Of a stretch of 64,000 bases of DNA, positions 26,919 through 35,518 are shown piece by piece. Each line of letters opens with the position of its first letter. Within the stretch, counting starts at the first letter, position 1. The translations under genes were made by a program, and so were the position numbers. Location of the stretch: assembly GCA_017746715.1 (NCBI GenBank), contig JAGHZQ010000099.1:102515-166514 (forward strand), in the 5' to 3' direction. Under the pieces are notes generated by a model that saw nothing but the letters and a program-made list of their open reading frames with translations, did not search any database and was not told the DNA's origin. The DNA is from Cyanobacteria bacterium SBLK. Lineage in GTDB: Bacteria; Cyanobacteriota; Cyanobacteriia; Cyanobacteriales; Spirulinaceae.

Positions 26919-27386
26919 TTATTGTGAACTTTGCCGAAGATGCTCGACGATCGCGTATAATCCCCAGCGATAACTATTTGCACCAAAACCGCTAATCTGA
27001 CCGATCGCTACCGGAGCAATATAAGAATGATGGCGAAATTCTTCCCGTTGATAGATATTGCTTAAATGGACTTCTACCGTGGGAACTTTGACTCCCGCAA
27101 TTGCATCTCGTAAGGCAATGCTTGTATGGGTATAAGCTCCGGCATTGATTATCAAACCCTGTTTCTCCTCTCCCGCCCTATGGATGGCATCCACGAGCGC
27201 CCCTTCATGATTGGATTGATAGCATTCTACTGTTGCGTTTAACCTCTCTGCTTCGCGCTGAAGCATGGCATTAATTTCAGCCAGAGTCGCCAAACCATAA
27301 AAACTTGGTTCTCGCTTGCCCAAAAGATTGAGATTTGGACCGTGCAGAACCAAGATATTAAAGATATCTAAAATTTCAGAACGCAT
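26919..27386 (-). CDS. aroQ: Type II 3-dehydroquinate dehydratase
   Basis: The start at 27386 (MRSEILDIFNILVLHGPNLN) gives 155 residues, near the usual ~150; an upstream Met at 27440 would add an atypical leader. Motifs are NLLGKREPSFYG (catalytic Tyr), QSNHEGALVDAIH, INAGAYTHTSIALRDA and VEVHLSNIYQREEFRHHS. The enzyme performs the third step of the shikimate pathway as a dodecamer. No other aro genes are adjacent. Confidence 0.93.
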   Translation of the reverse strand: MRSEILDIFNILVLHGPNLNLLGKREPSFYGLATLAEINAMLQREAERLNATVECYQSNHEGALVDAIHRAGEEKQGLIINAGAYTHTSIALRDAIAGVKVPTVEVHLSNIYQREEFRHHSYIAPVAIGQISGFGANSYRWGLYAIVEHLRQSSQ

Positions 27387-27530
27387 TTTCCCTACGCTAT
27401 TGCAGTCAATAGTGCTGAGTCGATAATGCTGAAAACACAAAAGCAGAAAATTATCTAACGATTTTCAACAATATCCTCAAGGCTGAAATCTTCTAGAATT
27501 GGATAATCGAGTTAATTTATCCAAATTATC

Positions 27531-27674
27531 TTATCTAGTCGATCTTCTCGGGGGATCGTTCGTAGGAATTGGAATTAATTCGGGCTCGGGCTCGACCTCC
27601 GGCCCCAAAAGTGCTTCAATGAGACGACGCCCCCATTCTTTGAGCTTTTCCAAAACCTTGTCTAAATAGTCCAT
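27531..27674 (-). CDS. Short conserved cyanobacterial protein (47 residues)
   Basis: An ATG at 27674, with AGGAG 13 bases upstream, opens a frame reading MDYLDKVLEKLKEWGRRLIE, then ALLGPEVEPEPELIPIPTND, to a TAA at 27531. An amphipathic helix is followed by an acidic Pro-Glu stretch. I recall similar 45-55-residue proteins in other cyanobacteria (helix ending in ALLGP, then PEPEL.PIP) without known function. The gene lies alone in the 410-bp gap between aroQ and the membrane ORF at 27851. Confidence 0.65.
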   Translation of the reverse strand: MDYLDKVLEKLKEWGRRLIEALLGPEVEPEPELIPIPTNDPPRRSTR

Positions 27675-27850
27675 CGAACAGAATGCTCCTGTGAGACTGA
27701 ACTGAATATTCTTTAACTGATATTTTTAGGTAAAATTGGCAACTTTATAGAAGTAGAAAGTTCGACTTTATAATGTTTGCTCGTTTTACCATTTTGTTTG
27801 CTAGATCTGGCTTAATTCTTTAGACCTAACTCCTAGATTATCACAGAAAT

Positions 27851-28165
27851 TTACAAATCGGCAACCCCATCTCTCGCCAAGATGCTGGTAAAGCTAGCGA
27901 TCGCTCCTAGTGTTGCGGTTTTGAGCGCGATCGGGTAATGCTTTCTGGCGATTGCCTTGACGATCTCGCCGGCTGATGGTAGTGGCGATTCTATCGGGGT
28001 GTCGGGGAAAAATGCAGCGATTGCCCTTTCAATAAGGAGTAGCCGATTTGCGGGTAGCGATCGGATTATAATCAGGAAAATGAAGAAGTAAAAAATGAGC
28101 GGAAACATCGAAAAATTCTTGAAAAGTAGGGAAAATTGAACTAATTTACTCTTGCCCTTAACCAT
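27851..28165 (-). CDS. Putative small membrane protein overlapping the rimO stop
   Basis: The frame has 104 residues. The ATG at 28165 overlaps the end of rimO by 8 bp, which suggests coupling; a second Met (MFPLIFYFF, 28108) is an alternative start. One hydrophobic segment (FPLIFYFFIFLIIIRSL) is followed by a soluble tail with two possible helices. I do not recognise the family, and this could be a non-coding open frame. Confidence 0.35.
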   Translation of the reverse strand: MVKGKSKLVQFSLLFKNFSMFPLIFYFFIFLIIIRSLPANRLLLIERAIAAFFPDTPIESPLPSAGEIVKAIARKHYPIALKTATLGAIASFTSILARDGVADL

Positions 28166-29477
28166 TCATTACAACCCGTCCGTACAAATCGTAAACATCA
28201 GCATCGGTAATTTCTACCGGAACGATCGCGCCTAAATGAGCCTCTCCTTCAACATAAACCAAGCCGTCAACCTCTGGAGAAAAACGCGGCGATCGCCCGA
28301 TTAATTCCCTCGTACCGGGATTTTCTTGCTCGATGAGGACATCGACAATTTTGCCAATTTCTTGTTGATTTTTTCTCGCCGCGATCGGCTGTTGAATTTC
28401 CATCAAAATATTGCGACGTTCGTTCATAATTTCTTGAGGCATTTGGTCGGGTAGAGAATAAGCGGGTGTTTCTTCTTCCGGGGAAAATGTAAAAACGCCA
28501 ACATGATCGAATTCGTGACGCTGAATAAAATCTGCCAAATGTTGGAAATGCGCCTCGGTTTCCCCCGGAAAACCGACAATTAAAGTCGTTCTGAGAACCG
28601 CATCGGGAATTTTTGCTTTTAACCTTTCGATAATGTCATCATTCACCCTACCCTGCCAAGGTCGATTCATCGATCGCAAAATTTCCGAGTGAGAATGCTG
28701 CAACGGTAAATCTAAATAGGGCAAAACATTCGGCGTTTCTTGAATGGCTGAAATAACTTGTGGCGTTAGACCCGTAGGATAGGCATAGTGCATGCGAATC
28801 CAAGGAATATCGACCTTTCCTAATTCTCGCAATAATTCCGCTAATCTCGGTTCGCCGTAAATATCTTTTCCGTAATTGGTGGTAATTTGAGAGATGAGAA
28901 TTAACTCTTTAACGCCTTGATCTGCCAGTATTTTGGCTTCCGCGATAATGGATTCGATAGAACGCGATCGCTGATTGCCCCGTAAGTGGGGAATAATACA
29001 AAAGGCACAGCGATAGTCGCATCCTTCTGCAATTCTTAAATAAGCAACCCCTTCCGTTGTCGTGCGATAGCGAGGCATATTTTCATCGGCAATATAAGTC
29101 GGTTCTGGGGAAATTTCTTTGACTCGTTCGCCCTTTTCAACGCGATCGACAACCTCAACAATTTTTTGATAATCTCCACTCCCTACAACCGCAACTGCTT
29201 CCGGTAATTCTTCTAATAATTGCTCTTGAAAATGCTGCGCCATACAGCCAGCAATAATAATCTTTTTATCGGCTTCGGCGAGTGCCACCAAAGTTCGCAC
29301 GGATTCCTCCCGTGCGGCTTGAATAAAGCTACAAGTATTAACGACAACATAATCCGCTAATTCTTCATTAGAATCCACCTCATAACCCGCTTCAACCAAC
29401 AAGCCGAGCATGTGTTCGGAGTCAATGCGATTTTTTTCGCAACCGAGGTGAGAAATAGCGATACTGGGTTTGGGCAT
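28158..29477 (-). CDS. rimO: Ribosomal protein S12 methylthiotransferase
   Basis: The protein has 439 residues, the standard length. It adds a methylthio group to an aspartate of ribosomal protein S12. The N-terminal MTTase domain shows the three conserved Cys contexts SHLGCEKNRIDSE, VVNTCSF and IIAGCMAQ. The radical-SAM cluster CxxxCxxC is in EGCDYRCAFCIIPHLRG. A TRAM domain (IGKIVDVLIEQENPG) forms the C-terminus. The spacing of the first Cys block (LGCEKNRID) distinguishes RimO from MiaB. It has its own ~280-bp upstream space. Confidence 0.95.
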   Translation of the reverse strand: MPKPSIAISHLGCEKNRIDSEHMLGLLVEAGYEVDSNEELADYVVVNTCSFIQAAREESVRTLVALAEADKKIIIAGCMAQHFQEQLLEELPEAVAVVGSGDYQKIVEVVDRVEKGERVKEISPEPTYIADENMPRYRTTTEGVAYLRIAEGCDYRCAFCIIPHLRGNQRSRSIESIIAEAKILADQGVKELILISQITTNYGKDIYGEPRLAELLRELGKVDIPWIRMHYAYPTGLTPQVISAIQETPNVLPYLDLPLQHSHSEILRSMNRPWQGRVNDDIIERLKAKIPDAVLRTTLIVGFPGETEAHFQHLADFIQRHEFDHVGVFTFSPEEETPAYSLPDQMPQEIMNERRNILMEIQQPIAARKNQQEIGKIVDVLIEQENPGTRELIGRSPRFSPEVDGLVYVEGEAHLGAIVPVEITDADVYDLYGRVVMNG

Positions 29478-29755
29478 GGCGATTGAGGAACTGCTAACTA
29501 TTCACTATCCGCTCTAGTTTAACAGGATAAGAATCTTCCCTGTTAAATGGGGAAAAGAAAATAATAGCGGCGATTATACTCGCAATATTGCTGGGTTTTC
29601 TGAAAAAACGCCGCGCCGCGATCGCCAAAGCATAACCGACACCGCAGCGATCGCTTGGTTAACCGACGACCCTCTAAAAGCTCCCTGAAAAGGCTTTCCT
29701 CCGAATCATCCCAATTTCATCTCTACCCTTGAAACAGGGTTAGAAGAGATTTGTT

Positions 29756-32700
29756 TCATAACAGAGGAAGTTCAATCGAGAATTGCGTTTCGCCCTCTCG
29801 AGAAGTACACGATAATTTACCCCGATGTTGTTCTACAATAATCTGATAGCTAATGGAAAGTCCCAAGCCCGTTCCTTGCCCGACGGGTTTGGTGGTAAAG
29901 AAAGGATCGAAAATTCGCTCCCTGGTTTCTTCACTCATCCCCATGCCATTATCGGCGATCGCGATCTTCACCGTTTCTTCTCCAAGTTGAGTGCGAATGC
30001 GAATAGTAGGAATGTATTCTGTGTCTGGGGGAATATTGTCAAGGGATTCTTCTATGGCATCGATCGCATTATTCAGAATTGCCAGAAAAACTTGATTGAG
30101 TTGTCCGGCATAACATTCAACTAAAAACGGGAACTGGCCGTATTCTTCGATCGTTTGGATATTTTTGTGCGTTTTGTTTGAGCGCAGGCGAGATTGCAGA
30201 ATAAATAAGGCACTTTTAATACTTGCGTTTAAGTCTATGGCTTTAAATTCTGATTCATCAAGACGAGAAAAAGTTCGCAACGAGGTGACAATCTCTTTAA
30301 TCCGCTGGCTGCCACTTTGCATGGATGCTAAAATCTTGGGGAAATCCTCTTGTAAAAAAGGAAGATCGATCGCTGCGATCGCGCGATCGAGTTCTGGGTA
30401 GGATTGGGGATAACAATGTCGATAGAGTTCGAGCAAATTTAGCACGTCTTCCATGTATATATTGGCATGAGCGATATTTCCAGAGATGAAGTTAATCGGA
30501 TTATTGATTTCATGGGCGATTCCGGCTACCATTTGCCCCAAACTATACATTTTCTCGCTTTGAATTAATTGCAGTTGGGTGCGTTGTAGGTCGTGCAGTT
30601 CTGTTTCCAATTTCAGCGCCTGTTGTGCTTGTTGGTAAAGCCAAGCATTTTCAAGGGCAATTGCGGCTTGGGCGCAAAGCAAAGCGAGAACTTCAACGCG
30701 CGCCTCGGTAAATGCCTTCGTACATTGATTATTTTCGAGATAGAGAATGCCAAGGGAGCGACCGCGATCTTGCAATGGCAGGCATAAAATAGAATGGGGT
30801 TGATATTGTTGAATGTAAGCATCTCCCAAATATGCGGGATCGTTGCTGGCATCATCTAGGATGAGGGCAATGTGGGTTCGCTTAACCGTATTGACGATCG
30901 CCAGAGGCACGGCTTGACTCTCTTCGACACGAAGTGCTTCCAAAAATTCGGTTTGTCCGTCGATCGCCTTGGCTTCTAACATCAGTGTTTCATCGCGAAA
31001 TAGCATTAAGGCAACGGTTTCAGCTCCAGCATTTTCCAGAAGCACCTGCATTAAATTGGCAATGGCCCGATCGCTTTCGATTTCCCGCGATAAGGTGCGA
31101 GAGGCTTTCATTAACGAGGCTAAATCCAGAATTTCGCCATTTTCGGTGGTGGTTTGCGAGACCGTTGTCGTCTGGAAGCGATTGGCGCTCCAAGCCGGTG
31201 GCTGCCGGTTCAAAATGGGAGAGAGGAGTTGGGGATAGCGCTGTTCGAGGTCGTCGGTTTTCGCTTTCGCATCCCAGCGCGCGTAACAGTAATAGGCCTC
31301 TTGCATATATAGGGCGGCAAATCTGTCTCGGCCTGCTTTGAGGTAAAATCCGGCGGCGAGTTCGTTAGCGAGTCCTTCATCTTGCAGATATTCGTTTTCT
31401 TTGGCTCGGGCGATGGCGCGATCGTACCAGTCTCCTGCGGCATAATCGTGTCCGAGAACTCGCTGTCTTTCTGCTTCCACCAAATCGACTTTATGTTGGT
31501 GATTCATCGGTGCGGAATCGGCCCACTGTTGCAGTCTCCCTTGATTGGTGACAATCTGCTCTAATACGGTCTCTGTTGCCCCAGAATTTCTCTCAAATTG
31601 GGCGAGGAGAATGAGAGAATCGTAAAAGTGAAGGGTCGAGTCATTGATGAGACCCGCTCCCCCTAAGAAATATTGTCGAGTTTCGGCAATATTCGTTTTT
31701 GCGCCTTCCAGGTCGCCAAAGAGAAAGCAGAGAACGGCTTTATGGATGTAAAATTGGTAGGGAATGCCGGGTTCGTTAGCCAAGAGTCGCGGCGGGAGAA
31801 ATGTTTCTTCCTGTAAGGCTTCTCCCGATAGCAGGGTGGGGGAGTCGCTCGCTCCGAGTAAATTTAATACCGACTGCCAGACAATCCAACAGTAATCGGC
31901 GGCAATTTGATTGATCTTGGGCAATCCGCGAGCGTATTTGCGAATTTCCCGTTCGAGAGCTTGTAGGGGACGACCGCCCACAAAGGCCTTGTTACAGAGA
32001 AGAATAATACCATAGCCGGCATGCTCTAAATTCCCTACCTCCATCCCGGAGGTATATCCTTCTATTGTCAAGGATAGCAGTTCTTTGAGATGGGTTTTGC
32101 GGTGGAGGGCAAAGGCGACGGCAGGGGCGATCGCTTCGGCTTTAGCGGCTTTCAGTTCTGGGCGATCGGTCATTTGTACCGAGACCCGACCGAACTCAAA
32201 TCCTGCATCCACATTGCCCAGCAGATTGCACGAGAGAGCGCCATAGAAGGCGTAACTCCCTGGAGAAGCTAGGGTATTGCCGTATTTAATCGACACTTTG
32301 ACGCAGAGAAAGACGAGCAATGGATACAAGGGAGAACCGGAAAGATAGGCCGAAACCAAAATACTGCTGGCAACTTGGATGGTTGCCAGCCGAGTCCGAT
32401 CGCTCATCAGGGGGAGGTCGGCAAGGGTCTCGATCGGGCGATCGCCGATGAGAGTCTCGATTTCCCGAACGTCTGCCTGTATATCTTCCGGACCGGGGTT
32501 TTCGGGAAAACTCACCCCCAATTTTTGCAATAGGTCGCAACCGAGAACGACGGCTTCGGTGAGTCGATTGTGGCGAACGACGGTGAGGATTTGAATGCGG
32601 CGCACGCCAATGGTGTCTAACAAAGTTCTCCCATTCTCGATAACCCTAGCGGCCAATCGTTCCATCTTCTCCTCGTCACCGGACAAAACGGCGGTATCAG

Positions 32701-35200
32701 CGGCCAATTCGTGGAGTTCGAGGGATAAGTCGTATTGAGTCTGCCAAGGGCTGTCTCCGAGCAAGGAGATGCCGATGGTGGCATAATCTAAGGCGGCTTG
32801 ATAGGCGATCGCCTGTCTGGCTTTCCGTCCGGCTGCGAGATTGAGGCGAGCCAATTCGATGCGATCGCTTTGTTGGGAAATTAAGTCCGTCCCGTAGTTT
32901 AAATGATTGACCAGCTCAAAAATTCGCTCCTCGCGATCGCGTTCGGAAATATGCGCCAGCAATAGCGTGCCGATGCGGTAATGGGTCGCTTGTTTTTCTG
33001 CTTTGGGAATGAGGGAGTAAGCGGCTTGTTGGACGCGGTCGTGCAAAAATTGATAGCTGACCGAAATGTTATCAATGGTTGGACCTTCCCCCTGAAAAAA
33101 CTTGTAGGTTTGACTTAAAGGTAAAATAAACCCGTCTTTTAGGGATTGGCACAGATCCGTCGCCACTTCGAGTTGTGGCTTTCGGCTCGCGACAGCTAAG
33201 GTATTCAAATCAAATTGATTGCCGATACAAGCGGCTAATTTCAAAATCTCGCGGGTACTCGGGAGCAATTTATTCAGCCGCGTTGTCATAAACTCGACCA
33301 CATCATGAGTTAGCGTTAACTGACGGATTTGCGCCATGTCACATTCCCAATACCCTGCGTTAATGTTAAACGAAATCCATCCATCCTCGTGCAATCCTTC
33401 TAGCAATTGAGTGACAAAAAATGGATTTCCTTTTGTTATTCGATAAACCAATTTTGTCAGGGGCAAAGCAAGTTTTAAGCTGCAACTGAGGGTGTCTGCA
33501 ACAAGTTGATTGAGATCGCCTGCGTTCAAAGGATTCAGTACGATTGTCTCGATCGCGGCATCGGATTCGCCTATTTTATCCAATGTCAGCATCAAGGGAT
33601 GAGCGGGGGAGACTTCATTATCTCGATAAGCACCCAATAAGAGTAAATAACTCGTTTCTTCATCTCCCATCAACAGTTCTATTAACTTAAGAGATGCCGA
33701 ATCGGCCCATTGCAGATCGTCTACAAAAATGACGAGGGGATGTTCGGGAGCGGTAAAAATGCAAATAAACTTTTGCAATAAGAGCTTAAAGCGATTTTCT
33801 GTGGCACTTCCCGATAATTCCGGGACGGGAGGTTGCGGCCCGATAATCTGCTCTAATTCGGGAATCACGTCAATAATCACCTGCCCGTTTTCTCCCAACG
33901 CTTGCAGGATTTTGTGTTTCCATCTTGTGGCGCGATCGTCGCTTTCTCCAAGCAATTGTCCCATTAAATCTCGAAAGGCTTGTACGAAAGCACTAAAGGG
34001 AATATTGCGTTGAAATTGGTCGAATTTCCCTTTAATAAAATAGCCGTGCTGTCGCGCGATAGGTTTGTGAACTTCATTGATAACCGCTGTTTTACCAATA
34101 CCGGAAAAGCCAGCGACTAGGAGAAGTTCGGCGGAGGGAGTGGGGGAAGATGGGGAAGCGGGGGAAGAGGGTAAATTACTTGCTCCCGACGCTCCCGATG
34201 CTTCCGACGCTCCCGACGCTTCCCCACCCGAAACCCGTTCAAAAGCATCGAGCAATGCTCGTACCTCTTCCTCTCGTCCGTAGAGTTTTTCGGGAATGAG
34301 AAAGCGATCGCAAATATCCCTCTCCCCTAATTCAAAAGCCTTAATCGTTCCGGTTTCCTGCCATTGCTGCCGACATTTTTCGAGATCGTACTTCAATCCC
34401 AACGCACTCTGGTAGCGATCTTCGGCATTTTTTGCCATTAACTTCATTACGATATCTGCAATGGGTTGAGGAATTGATAACTCGTGACTGAATAAAGATG
34501 GGGGTTGGGCAATATGACAGTGAATTAATTCGAGGGGATCGAGTCCTTCACAAGGTAATGTTCCATTCAAGAGTTCGTAGAAGGTGATGCCGAGGGAATA
34601 GAAATCGCTGCGATAATCAATCCCTCGATTCATGCGTCCGGTTTGTTCTGGAGAAATATAAGCTAAAGTTCCTTCTAAAACATCAGGTGCCTGAATCGTT
34701 TGCGTTTCTTTAGGCAAGAGAGAAGAAATACTAAAGTCAATCAGTTTAACTGCTCGAGTTTCGGGATGAATGAGAATATTAGCGGGTTTAATATCTTTAT
34801 GAATAATGCGATTTTTATGCAGCTGATGTAAAATTGCCGCGAGTTGAATGGCAATATCGAGAAATTTAGCGATTGTATCGCCTTCATTTGTTGTGCTTTT
34901 CCAGCGCTCGGATAAAACGACTCCACCACAGTCTTCCATGACTAAGGCATAACGATTTTCATAACGCTCTAGGGCGATCGGTCGAACGATCCCGTTAATG
35001 TTTAAATTTTTAACGATCGCGTATTGATTGCGAAATCGAACTAATTCTTCAAAGGACGGATATTCATTGCGCATGAGTTTGACAATAACGGGGCGATCTC
35101 CCTCCTCAGTTTTGCCGCGATAAATAAAAGTGCGATCGCTAGAATGGACGATTTCGATAGCTTTATAGTGAGATAACTCTATGGTTCTGGCATTCATCAT
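29756..35200 (-). CDS. Trifunctional Ser/Thr kinase - AAA/STAND ATPase - GAF - histidine kinase (copy 1)
   Basis: The protein has 1814 residues. A Hanks-type kinase (~1-275) has the Lys motif VIVKLMRNE, catalytic loop IHKDIKPANIL, LIDFSIS and SPEQTGRMNRGIDYRSDFYSLG. A variable Gly-Ala-Ser/Ser-Pro linker leads to the ATPase with Walker A AGFSGIGKT (~362) and VIFVDDLQWAD. A long helical-repeat region (~780-1350) precedes a GAF domain (~1370-1520). The histidine kinase follows, with His1563 in GIAHEINNP, NAIDAI and the GTGLGLSISYQ box. Such proteins integrate Ser/Thr and His phosphorylation; ligands are unknown. It is the least similar of the three paralogs and the last gene of the cluster. Confidence 0.93.
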   Translation of the reverse strand: MMNARTIELSHYKAIEIVHSSDRTFIYRGKTEEGDRPVIVKLMRNEYPSFEELVRFRNQYAIVKNLNINGIVRPIALERYENRYALVMEDCGGVVLSERWKSTTNEGDTIAKFLDIAIQLAAILHQLHKNRIIHKDIKPANILIHPETRAVKLIDFSISSLLPKETQTIQAPDVLEGTLAYISPEQTGRMNRGIDYRSDFYSLGITFYELLNGTLPCEGLDPLELIHCHIAQPPSLFSHELSIPQPIADIVMKLMAKNAEDRYQSALGLKYDLEKCRQQWQETGTIKAFELGERDICDRFLIPEKLYGREEEVRALLDAFERVSGGEASGASEASGASGASNLPSSPASPSSPTPSAELLLVAGFSGIGKTAVINEVHKPIARQHGYFIKGKFDQFQRNIPFSAFVQAFRDLMGQLLGESDDRATRWKHKILQALGENGQVIIDVIPELEQIIGPQPPVPELSGSATENRFKLLLQKFICIFTAPEHPLVIFVDDLQWADSASLKLIELLMGDEETSYLLLLGAYRDNEVSPAHPLMLTLDKIGESDAAIETIVLNPLNAGDLNQLVADTLSCSLKLALPLTKLVYRITKGNPFFVTQLLEGLHEDGWISFNINAGYWECDMAQIRQLTLTHDVVEFMTTRLNKLLPSTREILKLAACIGNQFDLNTLAVASRKPQLEVATDLCQSLKDGFILPLSQTYKFFQGEGPTIDNISVSYQFLHDRVQQAAYSLIPKAEKQATHYRIGTLLLAHISERDREERIFELVNHLNYGTDLISQQSDRIELARLNLAAGRKARQAIAYQAALDYATIGISLLGDSPWQTQYDLSLELHELAADTAVLSGDEEKMERLAARVIENGRTLLDTIGVRRIQILTVVRHNRLTEAVVLGCDLLQKLGVSFPENPGPEDIQADVREIETLIGDRPIETLADLPLMSDRTRLATIQVASSILVSAYLSGSPLYPLLVFLCVKVSIKYGNTLASPGSYAFYGALSCNLLGNVDAGFEFGRVSVQMTDRPELKAAKAEAIAPAVAFALHRKTHLKELLSLTIEGYTSGMEVGNLEHAGYGIILLCNKAFVGGRPLQALEREIRKYARGLPKINQIAADYCWIVWQSVLNLLGASDSPTLLSGEALQEETFLPPRLLANEPGIPYQFYIHKAVLCFLFGDLEGAKTNIAETRQYFLGGAGLINDSTLHFYDSLILLAQFERNSGATETVLEQIVTNQGRLQQWADSAPMNHQHKVDLVEAERQRVLGHDYAAGDWYDRAIARAKENEYLQDEGLANELAAGFYLKAGRDRFAALYMQEAYYCYARWDAKAKTDDLEQRYPQLLSPILNRQPPAWSANRFQTTTVSQTTTENGEILDLASLMKASRTLSREIESDRAIANLMQVLLENAGAETVALMLFRDETLMLEAKAIDGQTEFLEALRVEESQAVPLAIVNTVKRTHIALILDDASNDPAYLGDAYIQQYQPHSILCLPLQDRGRSLGILYLENNQCTKAFTEARVEVLALLCAQAAIALENAWLYQQAQQALKLETELHDLQRTQLQLIQSEKMYSLGQMVAGIAHEINNPINFISGNIAHANIYMEDVLNLLELYRHCYPQSYPELDRAIAAIDLPFLQEDFPKILASMQSGSQRIKEIVTSLRTFSRLDESEFKAIDLNASIKSALFILQSRLRSNKTHKNIQTIEEYGQFPFLVECYAGQLNQVFLAILNNAIDAIEESLDNIPPDTEYIPTIRIRTQLGEETVKIAIADNGMGMSEETRERIFDPFFTTKPVGQGTGLGLSISYQIIVEQHRGKLSCTSREGETQFSIELPLL
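34120..34255. repeat. Low-complexity linker repeats in kinase copy 1
   Basis: The coding sequence between kinase and ATPase consists of GGGGAAG(C/T) runs and repeated GACGCTCCC / GATGCTTCC units. These translate as Gly-Ala-Ser and Ser-Pro repeats. Equivalent but different-length tracts occupy ~40005-40110 in copy 2 and ~45680-45780 in copy 3. Slippage at these tracts would change only linker length as long as frame is kept. Confidence 0.8.
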
Positions 35201-35518
35201 CTTGATAAATTGATATATATAGACAAATAATAAACTGAATAGAAAGTAATTTTAGAATAGAATTGTGAAAATTTAATGAAGATCCTTGCGATTTTCGTAA
35301 ATTTTCATGACTTATTTGAATCAGTAGCGATCTAAAATCCGATTATGGGTATAACCAGTAATTCCCCTCTCTGAGGGGAATTGGGGGGTTGGGGAATTGA
35401 TTGTGAAAACCCTTGTATCAAGGCTGAGCGGGAGTGTTTCGCTCCCTAGATTTTTAATTATGGTATTTATGCAAATTTGATATTGTATCAAGTTGTGTAA
35501 CAAGCCCGACTGCTATTC
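35201..35518. other. Intergenic hairpin region between kinase copies 1 and 2
   Basis: The 318-bp gap holds a perfect 10-bp stem with 3-nt loop, AATTCCCCTC / GAGGGGAATT (35360-35382). It is followed by G runs and a smaller stem GGGAG...CTCCC (~35430-35446). On the minus strand these lie downstream of copy 2 and upstream of copy 1, so they may terminate the first transcript. No U-run follows closely, so a classical terminator is not certain. No gene was found. Confidence 0.6.

Noticed and set aside
35360..35450. Clear rho-independent terminator for kinase copy 2
   Set aside because: The stems are strong but not followed by a U-run on the minus strand, and the motif resembles a dispersed repeat; it was kept as a hairpin region only.
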